DNA from: Portunus trituberculatus
Taxonomy: Eukaryota; Arthropoda; Malacostraca; Decapoda; Portunidae
Direction of reading: 5' to 3'
DNA: 64,000 bases
Assembly: GCF_017591435.1 (NCBI RefSeq)
Contig: NC_059272.1
Coordinates: forward strand, 11,033,550 to 11,097,549
Shown here: piece by piece, positions 12,588 through 26,068 of the stretch
How positions within the stretch are numbered: the stretch's first letter is position 1
How the letters are laid out: every line of letters begins with the position of its first letter
Program-made: the position numbers and the translations under genes
Notes under the pieces: model-generated
Told to the model about the DNA's origin: nothing
Databases searched by the model: none
Seen by the model: the letters and a program-made list of their open reading frames with translations, nothing else

Positions 12588-14890
12588 GTGATGGCCAACA
12601 TGGAGGTTGGTCTGCCGCCCATCGCAGATGTTGCCATGCCCACCGAGGCCTTCCCACCTCTCCCCGCCCCCAACAAGCGGACTTGCCCAACCTCGCCCAT
12701 GAAGGACGCCCCAGGAGACAAGACTCCACGCATCGAGCAGGACTTTCAGCCCCATCCTGACCAGTATGTAAAAGTGTCATTCCTCTTGCGTGCTGTCTCT
12801 GGTGCTGGGATTTTCAATAATCCTAGCAAAGTTTCCCACGCCCTCCATCAGTCAAACCTGGCAAAGTACATCATGGGGGAGGAAACTCATTCCCTGGGCA
12901 ATGGGTCTGCCCTCGTCATTGCTGTATGGGAACACCTTCTCCCCAAGGTACCTCAGTTGTCCAGCACCACCTTTGACCTGGGGGAATGGTCAGTTTACTG
13001 CTGTAGAGCTGAGTGGGAGTGTGGTGACTTCCAGTATGCTAGGGTGGGACTGCTAGGAGATGATGTGGCCCTGACTGATGTCCTGGACAAGTTTCAGGCC
13101 TTTGATAGTGGACGTGTGGTAGAGCTTGCTTGGATCCCAGCACATCACCTGCCAAGAGCCACCACTGGGAGGTGGGTACGCCTCAAGGTTAGGGGCACAT
13201 CTCCTACAAAGGTGGCTATCTCCCAGGTGGTCTACCGGCCTCTACCATATCTCCTTCCTCTCCTCCACTGGCCTGGATACCAAAAGATCGGCCACTCCAT
13301 CAACGCCTGCAGGTCAGCGATACGTTGTTCCAGATGTAGTGGTCCCCACTCCTACAAGCAGAACAAGGACACCACCTGCACTAGGCCATACCACTGCTTC
13401 CAGTTTGGGGGGGCACATGGTCCTAGGTCATCGTACTGTCCCCTCAATCACCATGCCCAGCAGGTTTACACAGCCACGGCACAAGACGGCAAGCCCCTCC
13501 ACGCCATAAACAAGGAGCTACAAAACATTGCCTTACAGAAACCACATGCACTTCACAGGACAAGCCATACTCCACCTGCACTTTCTCCACACAGCCCCAA
13601 CCACACTTCACCTGCATCTGCCACTTCAACCAGGCCTCACCTTCCACCAGTAAGGGAAATCCAGTCAGGTGTCTCTTTCTCTGCCATCACCACAGGAAAC
13701 AGGTTTTCTGCCCTTCAGAACCTTCAGAATGAGGATGACATTGTGCTTGATGACATTACCGTTGCTCCCAAACCCAGCCCCACAACCCATCCCACTAGGT
13801 ACCATCGTCAGCCTCACCCGAAACCTCATGGATACCAACCACCTCTACCAACCCCGACGCCCTTGATGCAAATAGACGGCTCTACTCACCACACTGTTGT
13901 AGCTGAAGTCCACCAGCCACATTCTCCCTCACACCACCAAGACTCGGGGATGGGATGTTCTTCCCGTCCTGGCGGCTCACCTCGTCCCATGCCCACCATG
14001 CCCCCAAGGCAGCCTGCCCGCCCTGCAGACCCCACCTGCTCAACACCTAGCCCTACTCCTCTACGCACTGAGGAGGTTCTCTCCGAAGTCTTCACCCTTC
14101 TCTGGGATGCCTACCAACTGTACTTCTGTGCCTGTAATCCTCACCACCCTGTGGCCCACTCTCTCCAAACTACTTACCACTTTCCTTCAATAATGGCCCT
14201 TACCTTTCTCCTCTGGAATGCCAAATCTCTCCCCAGGAAGACAGCCGAGCTTCAGTCGCACCTCTGGGGCACACTTCCCTCAGTGGTCGGGTTGTGTGAG
14301 ACCTGGTTGCCACCTCACCTTACACTCAAGCTTCCAAGCTATACCATCCTTAGGACGGACCGTCCTCAGGGACGTGGCGGGGGTGTCCTCCTAGCCCTGC
14401 GTGATGAGCTTCTTCACTTTCCCTTCTCCCTCCTTCACTGGCCTGCTGGTCATCTGGAGGTTGTTGCTAGCAGGGTTAGGCTACAACACAACTGGCTCAC
14501 CGTGGCTGTCATTTATAACCCAGGTGGTGCTACACATCACGAACTTGATCACTTCATCACTTCCCTTTCCCCTCCTGTGCTTATCATGGGTGACTTTAAT
14601 GCCCATCACCAGTGCTGGGAACCGGACCTGCCACTACACCACAGAAACACCTCAGGTACTGCCCTGTTCCAAATCCTCATGGATTCTCCTCACCTGTCCC
14701 TACTGAGCCCTCCTGGCCTCGCTACCAGATTTCATCCCCACACCGGAGCTTCCTCGGTCCTGGATCTTTTCCTCGGGGACCCAGCTTTCCACAACTTTAC
14801 TTTCTCCACTGGTCCCTACATGGGGAGCGACCACCTCCCTGTTCTGGCCTCCATCCCACAAGCACCCCCAACAGCTCACCCTGGCTGCTT
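12588..14890 (+). pseudogene. I-like LINE gag plus endonuclease in one open frame
   Basis: An 831-aa frame (12588-15083) starts with MMANMEVGLPPI. Residues to about 530 are gag-like, with a Cys/His cluster near residues 230-290 (CRSAIRCSRCSGPH). Two expected cysteines of the outer knuckles appear replaced: GYQKIGHS lacks a leading CxxC and HCFQFGG has Phe for Cys. From MALTFLLWNAKSL (14192) the endonuclease begins, with ETWLPP, RGGGVLLALR, IMGDFNAHHQCW and GSDHLPVLASI, which are the catalytic Glu, Asp-Asn and Asp-His motifs. No stop separates gag from endonuclease in this copy. The last 65 residues are out of frame because of a shift near 14890. Confidence 0.85.
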
Positions 14891-17025
14891 GCCCCCAATG
14901 GAAGCTACAGCCCTCTGCATGGTCCCAGTACAGGGAAGCCCTTCAGCCCTCCCCAGAGACTTCCACCCTCCCACTAGAAGCTGCAGTATCCTTCCAGTGC
15001 ACACTAGAGGCAGTGGGCAAAGCTGCCTTTCACCAAGTCACCCGCTCCAAACCTCGCCGCCCTGGGAAACCTTGGTGGAGTGATGAGTGTGCCCAGGCAG
15101 TGCAGGCCCGTCAGAGGACTTGGTCCAGGTGGAGAACACCTACAATTGAGGCTGGCAGGGAATATCGTTGCCTTGATGCAGTCTGTGCTAAAACCATCCT
15201 TAAGGCTCAGAGGAGTGCATGGGCTTCTCACTGCTCCTCCCTTTCGTTATCTTCCTCCACCAAGAGAACATGGGGTTTCCTGCACTCCATGGAGGGTAAG
15301 AGGGCTCATCAACCCTTACCTCTGACGCATGGAGCCCAGGCCCCACTCGATGACGCTCAGAAGGCGGAACTGCTGGCACATCACTACCACCAGAAACTGA
15401 GCATTCTCCCAACCCTACAACCTCCACCCGACCTACACTACCTTTCTGGGTCATCTGCAACTCACCCAGCCTTTCATCCAACAAGAACTGAAAAAGGCCC
15501 TAGCCACACTGCACACCGGCATGGCATCAGGACTTGACACTATCCCCTATGAGTTTTTAACCCACCTCACTCCTCCCCTCCTGGATGGCCTCCTCCTTCT
15601 CTATAACACCAGCTGGACGATGGGGACTTACCCTACATGTTGGAAACCCTCCGTACTTGTTCCCATCCACAAACCAGGCAAGGATCCAATTCTTCCATCT
15701 GCATACTGGCCCATCGCACTCCTGTCCTGCATCGGGAAACTGATGGAGCGTCTTGTGACTACGTGTCTCACCTGGTGGCTCGAGGAGAAGCACTTGCTGA
15801 GCAATGTGGCTTCCGACCTCGTAGAGGCACCATCAATCTCCTGAGCCAAATGGAATTTCACATTAGTGACACTTACCACCAACGTCAGGTCATGCTCGCC
15901 CTCTTCATAGACCTGGAGGGTGCATTTGACTCAGCACCTCACGAGGGAATCATCTACAAGCTGGCCAAACTGGGCATTGCTCATACCACCCTCACTTGGA
16001 TCCGAGACTTCCTCTCCCACCGCTCTTATCAAGTGGCAGTGGGTGCCTCCTTATCAACCTCCCACCCCATCTGCAGAGGCGTCCCACAAGGCTCCATCCT
16101 CAGCCCCCTCCTCTTCAACGTCCTCCTGTCTGACCTCCACATCCCCCTCCACTCGCAACTCCTCATATATACCGACGATATTACCATAGTCAGCCGTGCA
16201 CAAACACTGGCCATGACCCAGACCAACATGCACAAAGCTGCAGCTGCCTTGAGTGACTGGGTAACCACCTGGGGCCTGACAGTTAGTACTCCTAAGAGCA
16301 CATTTATGTGCTTCACCCTGAAACACCTCCCATCCTCACCTACTACATCACTGTGTGGACAGGGTGTCCCCTACTCCAGGACGCACACCTTCCTGGGTCT
16401 ACGCCTAGATGGTCCTCGTCTTTCCTGGGCCAGACACATAGACCATCTACGCACTGCCTGCAATAAACGTCTTGATATTCTGAAGAAGATTACTGGAGTC
16501 AGATGGGGAGTCAACCGTGATCTTCAATACTACTTGACCACCATCAGACCCAAATTAATGTATGGCAGCAGTATCTACAGCTCAGCAACACGCTCCCTCC
16601 TCAACAAATGCTGCACTCAGGATCTCCTTGGGGGCCATGAAATCCTCTCTCTACATGCAGAGAGTGGAATCCTCCCTTTATCTATTCACAGAAGAGAGAC
16701 TTTGTGCCAGCATTACCACCACATTCTGAGCTTACCCCAGTCTCACCTCCTCACTACCCTCTATTCCACCTCTGGGGTGGACCAACACACTCCTGTATGG
16801 CTCCCTGCAGCACGGCAACCTCTCCTTGTCAGAGCCCTACAAACCCTCAACATCCTGGGCTTACCACCACCACCTCCACAGCCCATTAGCCCACACTCTC
16901 CCATCCCATCATGGCTGGACCTCTCCCCCATGTTCACCTTACACCTTCCCAGCCTCCCCAACTGGCACTCTTCAAGCAGATTAGCATCACTACTCTTCCA
17001 TCAGAGGGACAAGACATTTGTTTAA
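14890..17025 (+). pseudogene. I-like LINE reverse transcriptase, frameshifted
   Basis: The linker to RT is read at 15013-15500 (KPWWSDECAQAV). RT motif 1 follows at 15521-15780 (GLDTIPYEFL, then YWPIALLSCIGKLMERL). After a shift near 15790 the rest lies in the 15637-17025 frame (CGFRPRRGT, FIDLEGAFDSAPH, GVPQGSILSPLLFNVLL, YTDDITIV, FLGLRLDG). The YTDD catalytic motif is intact. The thumb follows, and the frame then degrades before the RNase H. Confidence 0.88.
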
Positions 17026-17917
17026 ACACCACATCAAGCTCTACACAGAAGACTCCCACTCTCCATCACCACCCTCTACCGCTGCAGCCATCTACGACCC
17101 CGCCACATCCATCTGCACGACATGGCGACTCCCACCAGAGACAGACGTCTTGACAGCAGAGCTGTATGCCCTTCACCAGGCCGTCAACCACCTGCAGGTC
17201 TGTCATACCAAGGGCAAAGCAGTAATCTACACCGACTCCCTCTCCTCACTCCACCTCCTCCTCTCCCGCCACCCATCCTCCTCCACCGCCATCGTCCACG
17301 CCACCCAGAGGATCCTCATCCATCTTCACACCGAAGGCTGGGAGTTAACCCTCCAGTGGGTTCCCTCCCACACAGGTATCCAGGGTAACGAGGTCGCCGA
17401 CACCGCCGCCAAGATGGCCCTATCAGAAGTAAACATTACCCCATTCCCTCTGCCACTCTCCACCGCTAAGCGCCTCATATCATGAGTATGCCACTCTATC
17501 TCCGACACCACCCTTGCCACTGATCTCCGCATCACCTCCATGGGCCACCACAATTCCTCCCCACAGCCGTGGGTGAGGCAACAGTCCTGCGCCCTAGATA
17601 TAGCGCTTACCCGTCTCCGCCTGGGCCACACCACAGTCAACGCACACCTGCACCGCCTCCGCCTGACGCCAGATCCCCACTGCCCCTGCCCCTGGTGCAG
17701 GTCCGTCCCAGACACCATAGAACATTTCTTACTACAGTGTCCCCGCTTCCATTCCCAACGCGTTCTGCTACAAGCACAACTTATCGCTCTTGGAGTTCCC
17801 ACTCTTGACCTGCCCACTCTGCTGGCTGCAGCGGGTGTCCACCCCACAAAACAACACGCCGTTCTACGCCTCACCTGTGTCTTCCTGAAGAAGTCGGGAC
17901 AACTGTCACGCCTGTGA
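17018..17917 (+). pseudogene. I-like LINE RNase H domain and C-terminal zinc finger
   Basis: The 17018-17485 frame has ETDVLTAELYALHQAV, VIYTDSLSSL and WVPSHTGIQGNEVAD, the RNase H Glu, Asp and His/Asp blocks. The first catalytic position reads YTEDS where YTDGS is usual, so activity is doubtful. A TGA at 17483-17485 ends the frame. The continuation, 17540-17917, has a Cys/His motif (HCPCPWCR...HFLLQCPRF) typical of the C-terminus of I and Jockey relatives. Confidence 0.88.
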
Positions 17918-18010
17918 GCGTCTCACAGGATATCGCCAGGGCTCATAGGGCCCCTCCAGGGGAACCTGGCAGCCCTCAACAACAAGTAATGGTTATTTCA
18001 CAAGTGGTAA

Positions 18011-18860
18011 TAAATGCACCGTAGTCATACACCTCACCGCGCACAGCGGTTTTTGAGTAGATAGCAGATGTTAGTCATGATCGGTGACCACTTTATAAAT
18101 GACTTCTTTTTCTATTAAGAGCTCCCCATACATATATTTTAGTTAATTTCAACTGCCAGAGACGTACACTTCCTCAAAATAGATATACTGAATGATATAC
18201 TAAACTATGTTAAGTTTTTGGGAAAATCAAAATTGTTGGAGCGTTTTCCCCATTGGAATAGGCGACTTGTGAAACTGCCTCTGTCTCCAGATGGCATCAC
18301 GTGTCTAAGCACCACAGAGCGAATTTCTCTGAAAAAAAAATAACTTTATTACCATAAATGCTTTGCGTTTTTTCTTGGAAAACTATAAATACATATCAAT
18401 ACAAAAACTTACTGCTTGTATAAAAAAAATGTTGTCGATATCTTTATCTAAACAAAACGAAAATAAAGACGATATATAGTAGTTGAGAACTCGAGTAAAA
18501 ATAATTGTCCTTATATGAAAGTAATGCAGATTGAAGCAGGAAAAGGCGTTGAAGAAAAAAAATTCTGCTTGCATTTCTGCGTGTCCTGAGTAACTGCATT
18601 GGGTGTGTCCGTGTCTCTTTGGTTCTGCAATGAATTTTTTTTATATGCAATAACTTTGCTCTCAGAGGTCATAACATGTTAAAAACTACATCGTTGTACT
18701 CAGAATAACACAAAGAAATATGTTTTTTATAAGGAAAAAATATTTTTAGCATTTTTGACAGGTGTGATTTTTTCCCGTTGTAACAAACGGAAAGTAAATC
18801 AACTCACCGTACTTTAAGGGTTAAATAAGAATTGTCGCCATATGATTGGGCAAATAGTCT
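18011..18860. other. AT-rich stretch without recognised genes
   Basis: Contains homopolymer runs and short frames only. No transposon terminus or exon could be supported. Confidence 0.4.
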
Positions 18861-18861
18861 G

Positions 18862-18940
<79 letters not shown>
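18861..18940. repeat. (TA)n microsatellite
   Basis: About 80 bp of pure TA. Confidence 0.95.
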
Positions 18941-18943
<3 letters not shown>

Positions 18944-18980
18944 TCCACAAACTTGTAATAATGAAAATATGAAAATAACT

Positions 18981-19024
18981 TCATGTTTATGATTGACGGA
19001 GCTCATGTTTATGATTGACGGAGT
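18981..19024. repeat. 22-bp direct tandem duplication
   Basis: A 22-bp unit beginning tcatgtttatgattgacgg occurs twice back to back, with only the last base differing. Confidence 0.95.
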
Positions 19025-19718
19025 GCAAAATACATGATGAATACTGGGGAAATGGTAAGTATGGAATAACACTCGTGTGGTGATACAGAAGAGAATGCAT
19101 GTTGAGTTGTGATGGACGAACCGAGTATTTCGGTATTGATTACACTGAAACCGAGTAAACCGCGAACGAAATTATTACTTTTCACTAACCTAACTTAACG
19201 TAAGGGAGAGAATCGTGTAAGAAAATTAATCTCTTGGTGTAGTTAGACTGAGGTTTTTAACTTCTGTACAAGGTAGGCCGTATATTATGAGATCATGTTT
19301 CACTTGACTTTCAATGTTATTATAATATGAGAATGTGAATTATGTGCATGCACTTATAGTTGACATTAGCAGATAATTTCTTTCTTAATATAACTAAAAT
19401 AGAGGAAAATAATAGTATAATGGATATAGAATGCCAGAAGCTTATCATAGCGGGGCTCAGCGTCACGGGTCTCCACCCTCCCTGCCTCTACCTCCTTACT
19501 CCTCCTCTCTTCTTCCTATAACTCCTTACCCCTCCTCCATCCACTTCCCTCTCATTCCTTTCTCTCCTTCCCTCTCTCTCTCTCTCTCTTTCACTCCCCC
19601 CTTCCCTCCATCTCCCTTTCCTAAAGGTCATGTCACATTACTTGACCCTGTTTTATTCCACTTCGACCAATAGAGTTGCCTCCTTTTCGCTCCTTCACTT
19701 TCCTTCCAATCTCCCCAT

Positions 19719-19726
<8 letters not shown>

Positions 19727-19766
<40 letters not shown>

Positions 19767-19815
19767 ATGTCCGTCACCCCCATCTCTCTCGTTTTTTTTT
19801 TTTTTTTTTTTTTAT
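19727..19815. repeat. (GA)n and poly-T tracts
   Basis: (GA)n at about 19725-19764 and poly-T at about 19793-19813, inside the outer hAT-like element. An upstream (CT)n at 19571-19590 also occurs. Confidence 0.85.
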
Positions 19816-20245
19816 TGTGGGTAACGTCTCTACCCGTCTTTATTTATTAGGCATCACAAGGTGTGAAGGCAGCTGCCCCCGTCTTGCCGCAGCCTGCTGT
19901 GACGTAGTACAACCCATGGTACAATAACAATAACTCTCGTTATTGCACCATGGTACAACCTGTGTGTGTGTGTCAGGGAGACGGCTGGCTGATATGATGC
20001 TAACGCTGCCAACGGAAACTGCGAAACTGGCTAACTGCTAGTGGTGGGCAAGTTCCGGTACCAGTACCGGTAATACTGGTACCAGCCTTAACGGTACTGT
20101 ACCGGTAAAATTTTCCGTACCGGTAATTAGCCGAAACGGTACTGAGCAAATTGTATACAGCGTGGAGGTGGTTCAAGGCGAGCGGTGATGGGTAAGTGTG
20201 AGTCATTCTCACTCTCGGTACCGCTCCACACTGGTACCGACTGGC

Positions 20246-20515
20246 TGCCCTGGCGCGGTCTCGGTAGCTCGGCGAGACGCGTCTGTACTGGTACGACTGA
20301 ATGTGCCGGCATCATTTCCGGTACCGCTTGACGCTTGTACCGTCTAGCGTCTGTGCCGGGACTCTGCTGCTTCCTACCGCTAAGAATAAATAATGTGTCG
20401 GTACCACTCGACGGATCGGTGGCCGGGACGGGGGGCGGTCTGGCGGTGCAGTAACACTGCAGTTGGCCGGCATTTTACCATTGCATTTCTACTTCTACTA
20501 CTACTACTATTACTG

Positions 20516-20520
<5 letters not shown>
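20246..20520 (+). repeat. Direct repeat unit 1 (about 270 bp) of inner hAT-like element
   Basis: From 'cggtagctcggcgagacgc' through 'gcagttggccggcatttta' to the CTA-rich tract this matches 23090-23345 in the same orientation with few differences. The second copy has a short extra segment near 23266. Confidence 0.85.
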
Positions 20521-20547
<27 letters not shown>

Positions 20548-20608
20548 ACTACTACTACTACTACTACTACTGCTATTACTACTACTACTGCTATTACTAC
20601 TACTACTA
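20485..20608. repeat. (CTA/CTG)n trinucleotide tract
   Basis: Interrupted CTA/CTG repeats that give poly-Leu on the plus strand and poly-Ser on the minus strand; not a gene. Confidence 0.9.
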
Positions 20609-20629
20609 CACATAGGATTAGGTGTACGA

Positions 20630-20740
20630 ATATTACAGACAAGCCCAAATTATCTCATCCCGCTTAGGAATCGAACGCGGGGCCTCTCAGTTGTGTGAGG
20701 AAGGTGCCGGAACTTGCCCACCAGTCCGTGAGCCGCTCTG
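20630..20740 (-). mobile_element. tRNA-like SINE head (tentative)
   Basis: Minus strand shows CGTTCGATTCC, a good B-box, and about 50 bases upstream GCTCACGGACTGGTGGGCAAG, an A-box-like segment. It lies inside the inner hAT-like element. No body or tail was traced. Confidence 0.4.
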
Positions 20741-22099
20741 CACTTGGCAGGACAAGGCGCTGGCCGTGAGGGACAGTGAGTGGTGGAAATGAAGATACCG
20801 ATAATAGTGAAATCTATAGTAGCGAAGAGAATATTGTGTGTGTAGCCTCTCAGTAATCAGAGGTTAACTATTCAAACATGGTTGAGGACACAAAGTGGAC
20901 AGTGGAGTGTGGGTGCCTGCTAATGACACGGACAGCCGCCGCCGAGCAGTCTTTGGCTAACGTAAGTAATATATTGGTGTAACTCATCATTTCACGGTGG
21001 TGCCATGTCATAACCTAACGTTGGTAACCTCCAGGACAACATATCAGTGAACTAACACCTGCACATACTTATAAAAACCAAATAATTCAAATCTTGAAAA
21101 CGTAAACAAACCGATTCTCTGACCCGCCGCCTCTCTCTCAGCCATCATCTGCCTCATCTCTCACTCATTACAGGCCAGACAGGTCACAAAGTGGACCCAT
21201 AGACCTAATCTTTTATGTCAGTTGTTGAGATATATCCGCAATTACCTGATTTGTGTGCTATGGAAGCTCAGTGAGAAGAAGCGGGCCTACCCATGACGTT
21301 ACGAGCCCCAGGCTGTGACGTCATCACCAGCTCCCGCCCAAAATGCCGGTCCCAGATGCTCGACTTCCACTATTATCTATATTTGTCTCAGTTCATTTAT
21401 TTCGAGTCACAAGTGCCTTTTAAGGGTTTCCAATGATAGTTCGCTGTGTTTTACGTGTCTACCATGCTTGAGTTGAGTGACGTACGGTGATGTAGAGGGT
21501 GTTTATGACTTGAATGGGAGGGCCAAAATACGCAAAAATTTTTACCTCCGCTATCTGATTTTTTGTTTGAGGTTGTAGCGAAGTGTTTGTGTTTTCAAAA
21601 GATGGTTTATCATGAGAAAAGTGTGCAAGGCTCCTGAGAAGTTAAAGATGTGAACTTTAAGAATTATATGTAGTCCTGTTAATATTGTAAACAACGTCAT
21701 TTTTTAAATATTATTTTTTCTAATAGGGCGAGTTGCCAGGTTTTGATATATCGAAATGATAGTCATAATTTTTGAAAAACGTTATCGATTCAGTTGAATG
21801 AAATTGGTGGGCTTTGAAATTGTGTTTAGGCAAGTCGAAGTTCTAATACTTTATTTAGTATATTTTTGAGCTTTTTGTTATTATTCCTTCTCTCGGCAAT
21901 GTTTTTGTATTTTAGAAGTTAGTTTCGATTGATAACGAGTCAGAATTTTTATAACATTCGTGTCCAGCTGCCTTTTTGGGAATCCTCATTTTCAAAATGA
22001 TTTGCGTAACGAATATATGTGACGTCATCAAGGAGGCCGACCCCCACCCCGGCTTGACCCAGGCCGATACCTGGCTCCAGGCCCGAGGGTGTGGGGTTG

Positions 22100-22711
<612 letters not shown>

Positions 22712-23089
22712 GTTATTTCACCGTTCTGTATACGTTTCATCTCTGGCGTCTGTCAACACAAACTGCAAGTAATAGCGTATAGCGAAATGTGTCCCATTCT
22801 TATCGCTTATTGAGCAAAGGGAAGCTATGATATGTAGGAAACACACAGCCCGGAGCAAAGCAAGGTGCCCCTATCGCCTCGCCTCGCCCCGCCGTGTTAA
22901 CCCCTGCAGTAACATGACGTGTTTTCATATTTATTCTGGCTATTACTCAATGATTTTACACAGCTTCACAAACTTATGTGGGGATTAAAATAGTGAAAAT
23001 TGGCCATTTATATCTGACACCGTAGACCCTTCTTATTGTAAGCAGCGCGTGCCACTGGCACGCTGCCTCATTCCACCGGCCGAGCCGCG

Positions 23090-23345
23090 GTAGCTCGGCG
23101 AGACGCTTCTGTACTGGTACGACTGAATGTGCCGGCATCATTTCCGGTACCGCTTGACGCTTGTACCGTCTAACCTCTGTGCCGGGACTCTGCTGCTTCG
23201 TACCGCTAAGAATGAATAATGTGTCGGCACCACTCGGCGGATCGGTGGCCGGGACGGGTGGTGGTCTGGGGGACTGGCGTCTGGCGGTGCAGTAACACTG
23301 CAGTTGGCCGGCATTTTACCCTTGCATTTTTACTTCTACTACTAC
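23090..23345 (+). repeat. Direct repeat unit 2 of inner hAT-like element
   Basis: Same orientation copy of 20246-20520, ending in a shorter CTA/CTG tract. Confidence 0.85.
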
Positions 23346-23553
23346 TGTTGCTGCTGCTGCATACCACTCAATTCATACCATTACGAATTATTTTTTTCAT
23401 GTTAGTTTGCTATAATTCAGGTATTTCCCATCAGTTTTAAAAGGGAACCACAATTTATATATTTATTTTTTTTTTTTACAAAAATATTTATGAAAAAGCT
23501 GTGTTATTTGCTTTATGTAGATAGAAATGATAAATGCTAGATATTTAAATTGG

Positions 23554-23683
<130 letters not shown>

Positions 23684-24628
23684 CGGTACAGTACCGATAG
23701 TATCGGTAACGGTTTCTTTTGCACCGGTACGTACCGGTACTGAAATTAGCAGTACTTGCCCACCACTACTAACTACCAACTGTGAACTGACTGAGTAAGC
23801 CTACTCGTCGTGTACTCGTACAGGTCTCTCTTTCCTTCACCCAAGCCCGTGTGTTCGACTGTTGGCACTGTTAGGCTTGTTCTTAGGAATTGGACTATTC
23901 CATTAATGTCTGGGTGGTTGTGCGGCATGCACCGCCTTCTCCCCCAACAAAATACCGAAAAAAAATCTTTATTCTTTAGTTTGAAGGCCTGTATTACATT
24001 TTCAACACATAAATTGAACATGTAATTGAATTATGAAAACCGAGTAGTACTCACTCAAATCCAAAAATCGAGTAAACCGAGTACTACTCGGACCAAAACT
24101 GCCATCCTTAATGTTGAGATGTGTCCTGCATGCTTGGCGCGCGGGGAAGCAACTCCGGAGTCGGTAAGTAACATGTGGCTATAAATGACTATGTGTTTTC
24201 ATTAAGTGGAGATTTACCTGCATTCTGATAACACTGTCGTGTTCATGAGAGTTTTTCCTATATGATGCAATAATATATTTCAGCATTCAATGAACATCCT
24301 TTGAAAATAACGAGCAAAACAAAACAGGATATAAACATTTTTATGAAATCGTCGCAGTTCAACTCGTCATAATACCATTATCTTTTTTCTTTCGTTAATT
24401 TTCTACGTACATCTTGATTGTACAGTCACTGCTGAGTCTTATGGTGTTGACCAAATCTGGCTATCCCTTATATGAAGGGAGTTATAGCATATAAAATAAA
24501 AACATTTCTCAGTGGACATACGAGACAGTCTCTCCGTGGGTGCTAACGAGAGAGGGTAGTAGCAGCCAATCAGCGCCGCCGCCCAGCTTTTAAACCCGCC
24601 TCGGCGCCAGCAGGAATATAGGTTAACA

Positions 24629-24632
<4 letters not shown>

Positions 24633-24711
<79 letters not shown>
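24633..24711. repeat. (TA)n microsatellite
   Basis: About 80 bp of TA. The flanks 24119-24632 and 24712-24860 show no gene or recognised element. Confidence 0.95.
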
Positions 24712-24715
<4 letters not shown>

Positions 24716-24859
24716 GTGATGACGTTATTGTTGGGCGACGTGAAGGCCATCTAGGAGTCAAATTTTGAAACTCGCCCTTTATGCTTGGATTTAGAAGGGG
24801 GTTCCATCTTACCCCTACTATTTGTGATTTGTAACTCATGCGTATCTACCTTCTGTATT

Positions 24860-25140
24860 CATGTGGAACCGTTAAAGCAGAACCGGTTCCTGCCCAGCTC
24901 TATGGGGTAGTGAATTCCATTTCTGAACGATTCTACAAGAGAAAAAGCGTCTGCGGGCTTCACAGTGTGAATGTTGCATTTAAATCTTGAATATATGGCC
25001 TCTAGTTTTGAGAACAAAAACTTGTATCCTGCTCCTCATCAACATAGCGACTCCCAAATTGCACATATTGACATACAACAGGAAGACATTCGTCAGAAAC
25101 TCTCTCTACTATAGTCTGCCCAGCCTTAATTTACGGTCGT
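24860..25140 (-). mobile_element. LINE C-terminal remnant (tentative)
   Basis: Minus strand encodes RRRFFSCRIVQKWNSLPHRA, which resembles the 'FF..RVV..WNsLP' segment near the end of LINE ORF2 proteins. Flanking frame is degraded. Confidence 0.5.
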
Positions 25141-25195
25141 GGGGGGGCGAGCGTCTCTGTACAGTGTTGCCACATTTTCACTACTGTTGTTCATA

Positions 25196-25840
25196 GTAAG
25201 TAAGTAAGTAAGTTTATTTGGATTCTTCATGTGCATTACAGGCATAGTATAAAACCACTGAATGTACATAGATATTTCCTCCAGGATGACCAACTAAAGT
25301 TTAACAACTTATTTCCAGTAGGGTCCCTTTTTCTATCCAGCAAGATGGGGCAGACAGCACAGGAGTCATTATACATATAGAAATGGCACACAGTAATACT
25401 AAATCTAAGACTTATTTACCTACTCTTCCATAAAATTAACAGTAAAGCCTAAATCTACATTCTAAGACAGTCATGGTTAAAAATAAACATAGTCATTTGA
25501 TTCAGCAGCTCTTTCTTCATCCTGTAAATATTTCCTGAGAGCTACTTTGAACAGGTGTTTGGATTTTATGATTTGTAGGTTTTTTGGTAATGAGTTCCAG
25601 TCTCTAATGGCTGTGTGATAGAATGTATGTGCTGAGGGACCCTGTGCGATTGACATACAAAAGTTGAAATCATTATTTCTTGTCCTAATTGTATGGGTAT
25701 CTGTTTTCCTTTGGAAGTGTTCTGCAAGATATGTTGGTCCTCTGTTGTTATGAATATTGTGTGCGTGGCTTAATTTTAATTCTTTTACCCTATTCTTAAC
25801 ACTAAGCATATTTACTTGTTTTCTCTCCGCTTGTCCTATA
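25196..25840 (-). mobile_element. LINE 3' end with (TTAC)n tail, distinct family
   Basis: The minus-strand frame 25477-25809 contains TYLAEHF and AIRDWNSLPKNLQ, a LINE ORF2 C-terminal signature unlike the AC-tailed copies. The sense 3' end has AATAAA directly followed by four copies of CTTA (25196-25214), a short tandem tail as in L2/CR1-type elements. 5'-truncated near the (CT)n at 25866. Confidence 0.75.
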
Positions 25841-25861
25841 TGAGATCTGGGGTCTAAGCCT

Positions 25862-25865
<4 letters not shown>

Positions 25866-25954
<89 letters not shown>

Positions 25955-25978
25955 TTACCTTTGATTCTTTAGTAAGTC

Positions 25979-26063
<85 letters not shown>
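25866..26063. repeat. (CT)n and (TA)n tracts left of the Ginger-type transposon
   Basis: (CT)n about 25866-25951 and (TA)n about 25982-26063. The TA tract continues on the far side of the transposon at 28877, so the element appears to sit in a TA microsatellite. Confidence 0.93.

Positions 26064-26068
<5 letters not shown>

Larger units (their letters stand above)
12400..18010 (+). mobile_element. I-superfamily LINE (gag, APE, RT, RNase H), nearly full length but broken
   Basis: One GC-rich element carries, in order, a zinc-knuckle gag, an apurinic-type endonuclease, a reverse transcriptase, an RNase H domain and a C-terminal Cys/His finger. This order and the RNase H are diagnostic of the I group (I/Nimb/Ingi-like) of non-LTR retrotransposons. 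Coding runs from 12588 to 17917, with a likely 5' leader from about 12400. An AATAAA lies at about 18009 near the 3' end. I count at least four frameshifts (about 14890, 15500, 15790, 17010) and one nonsense codon (17483-17485). Base composition differs sharply from the AT-rich flanks. No target duplication was identified, so the ends are approximate. Confidence 0.9.

Noticed and set aside
13444..13866. Antisense and alternative frames inside the I-like LINE (12515-17874)
   Set aside because: Shadows of the gag, endonuclease and RT frames in GC-rich DNA; no independent motifs.
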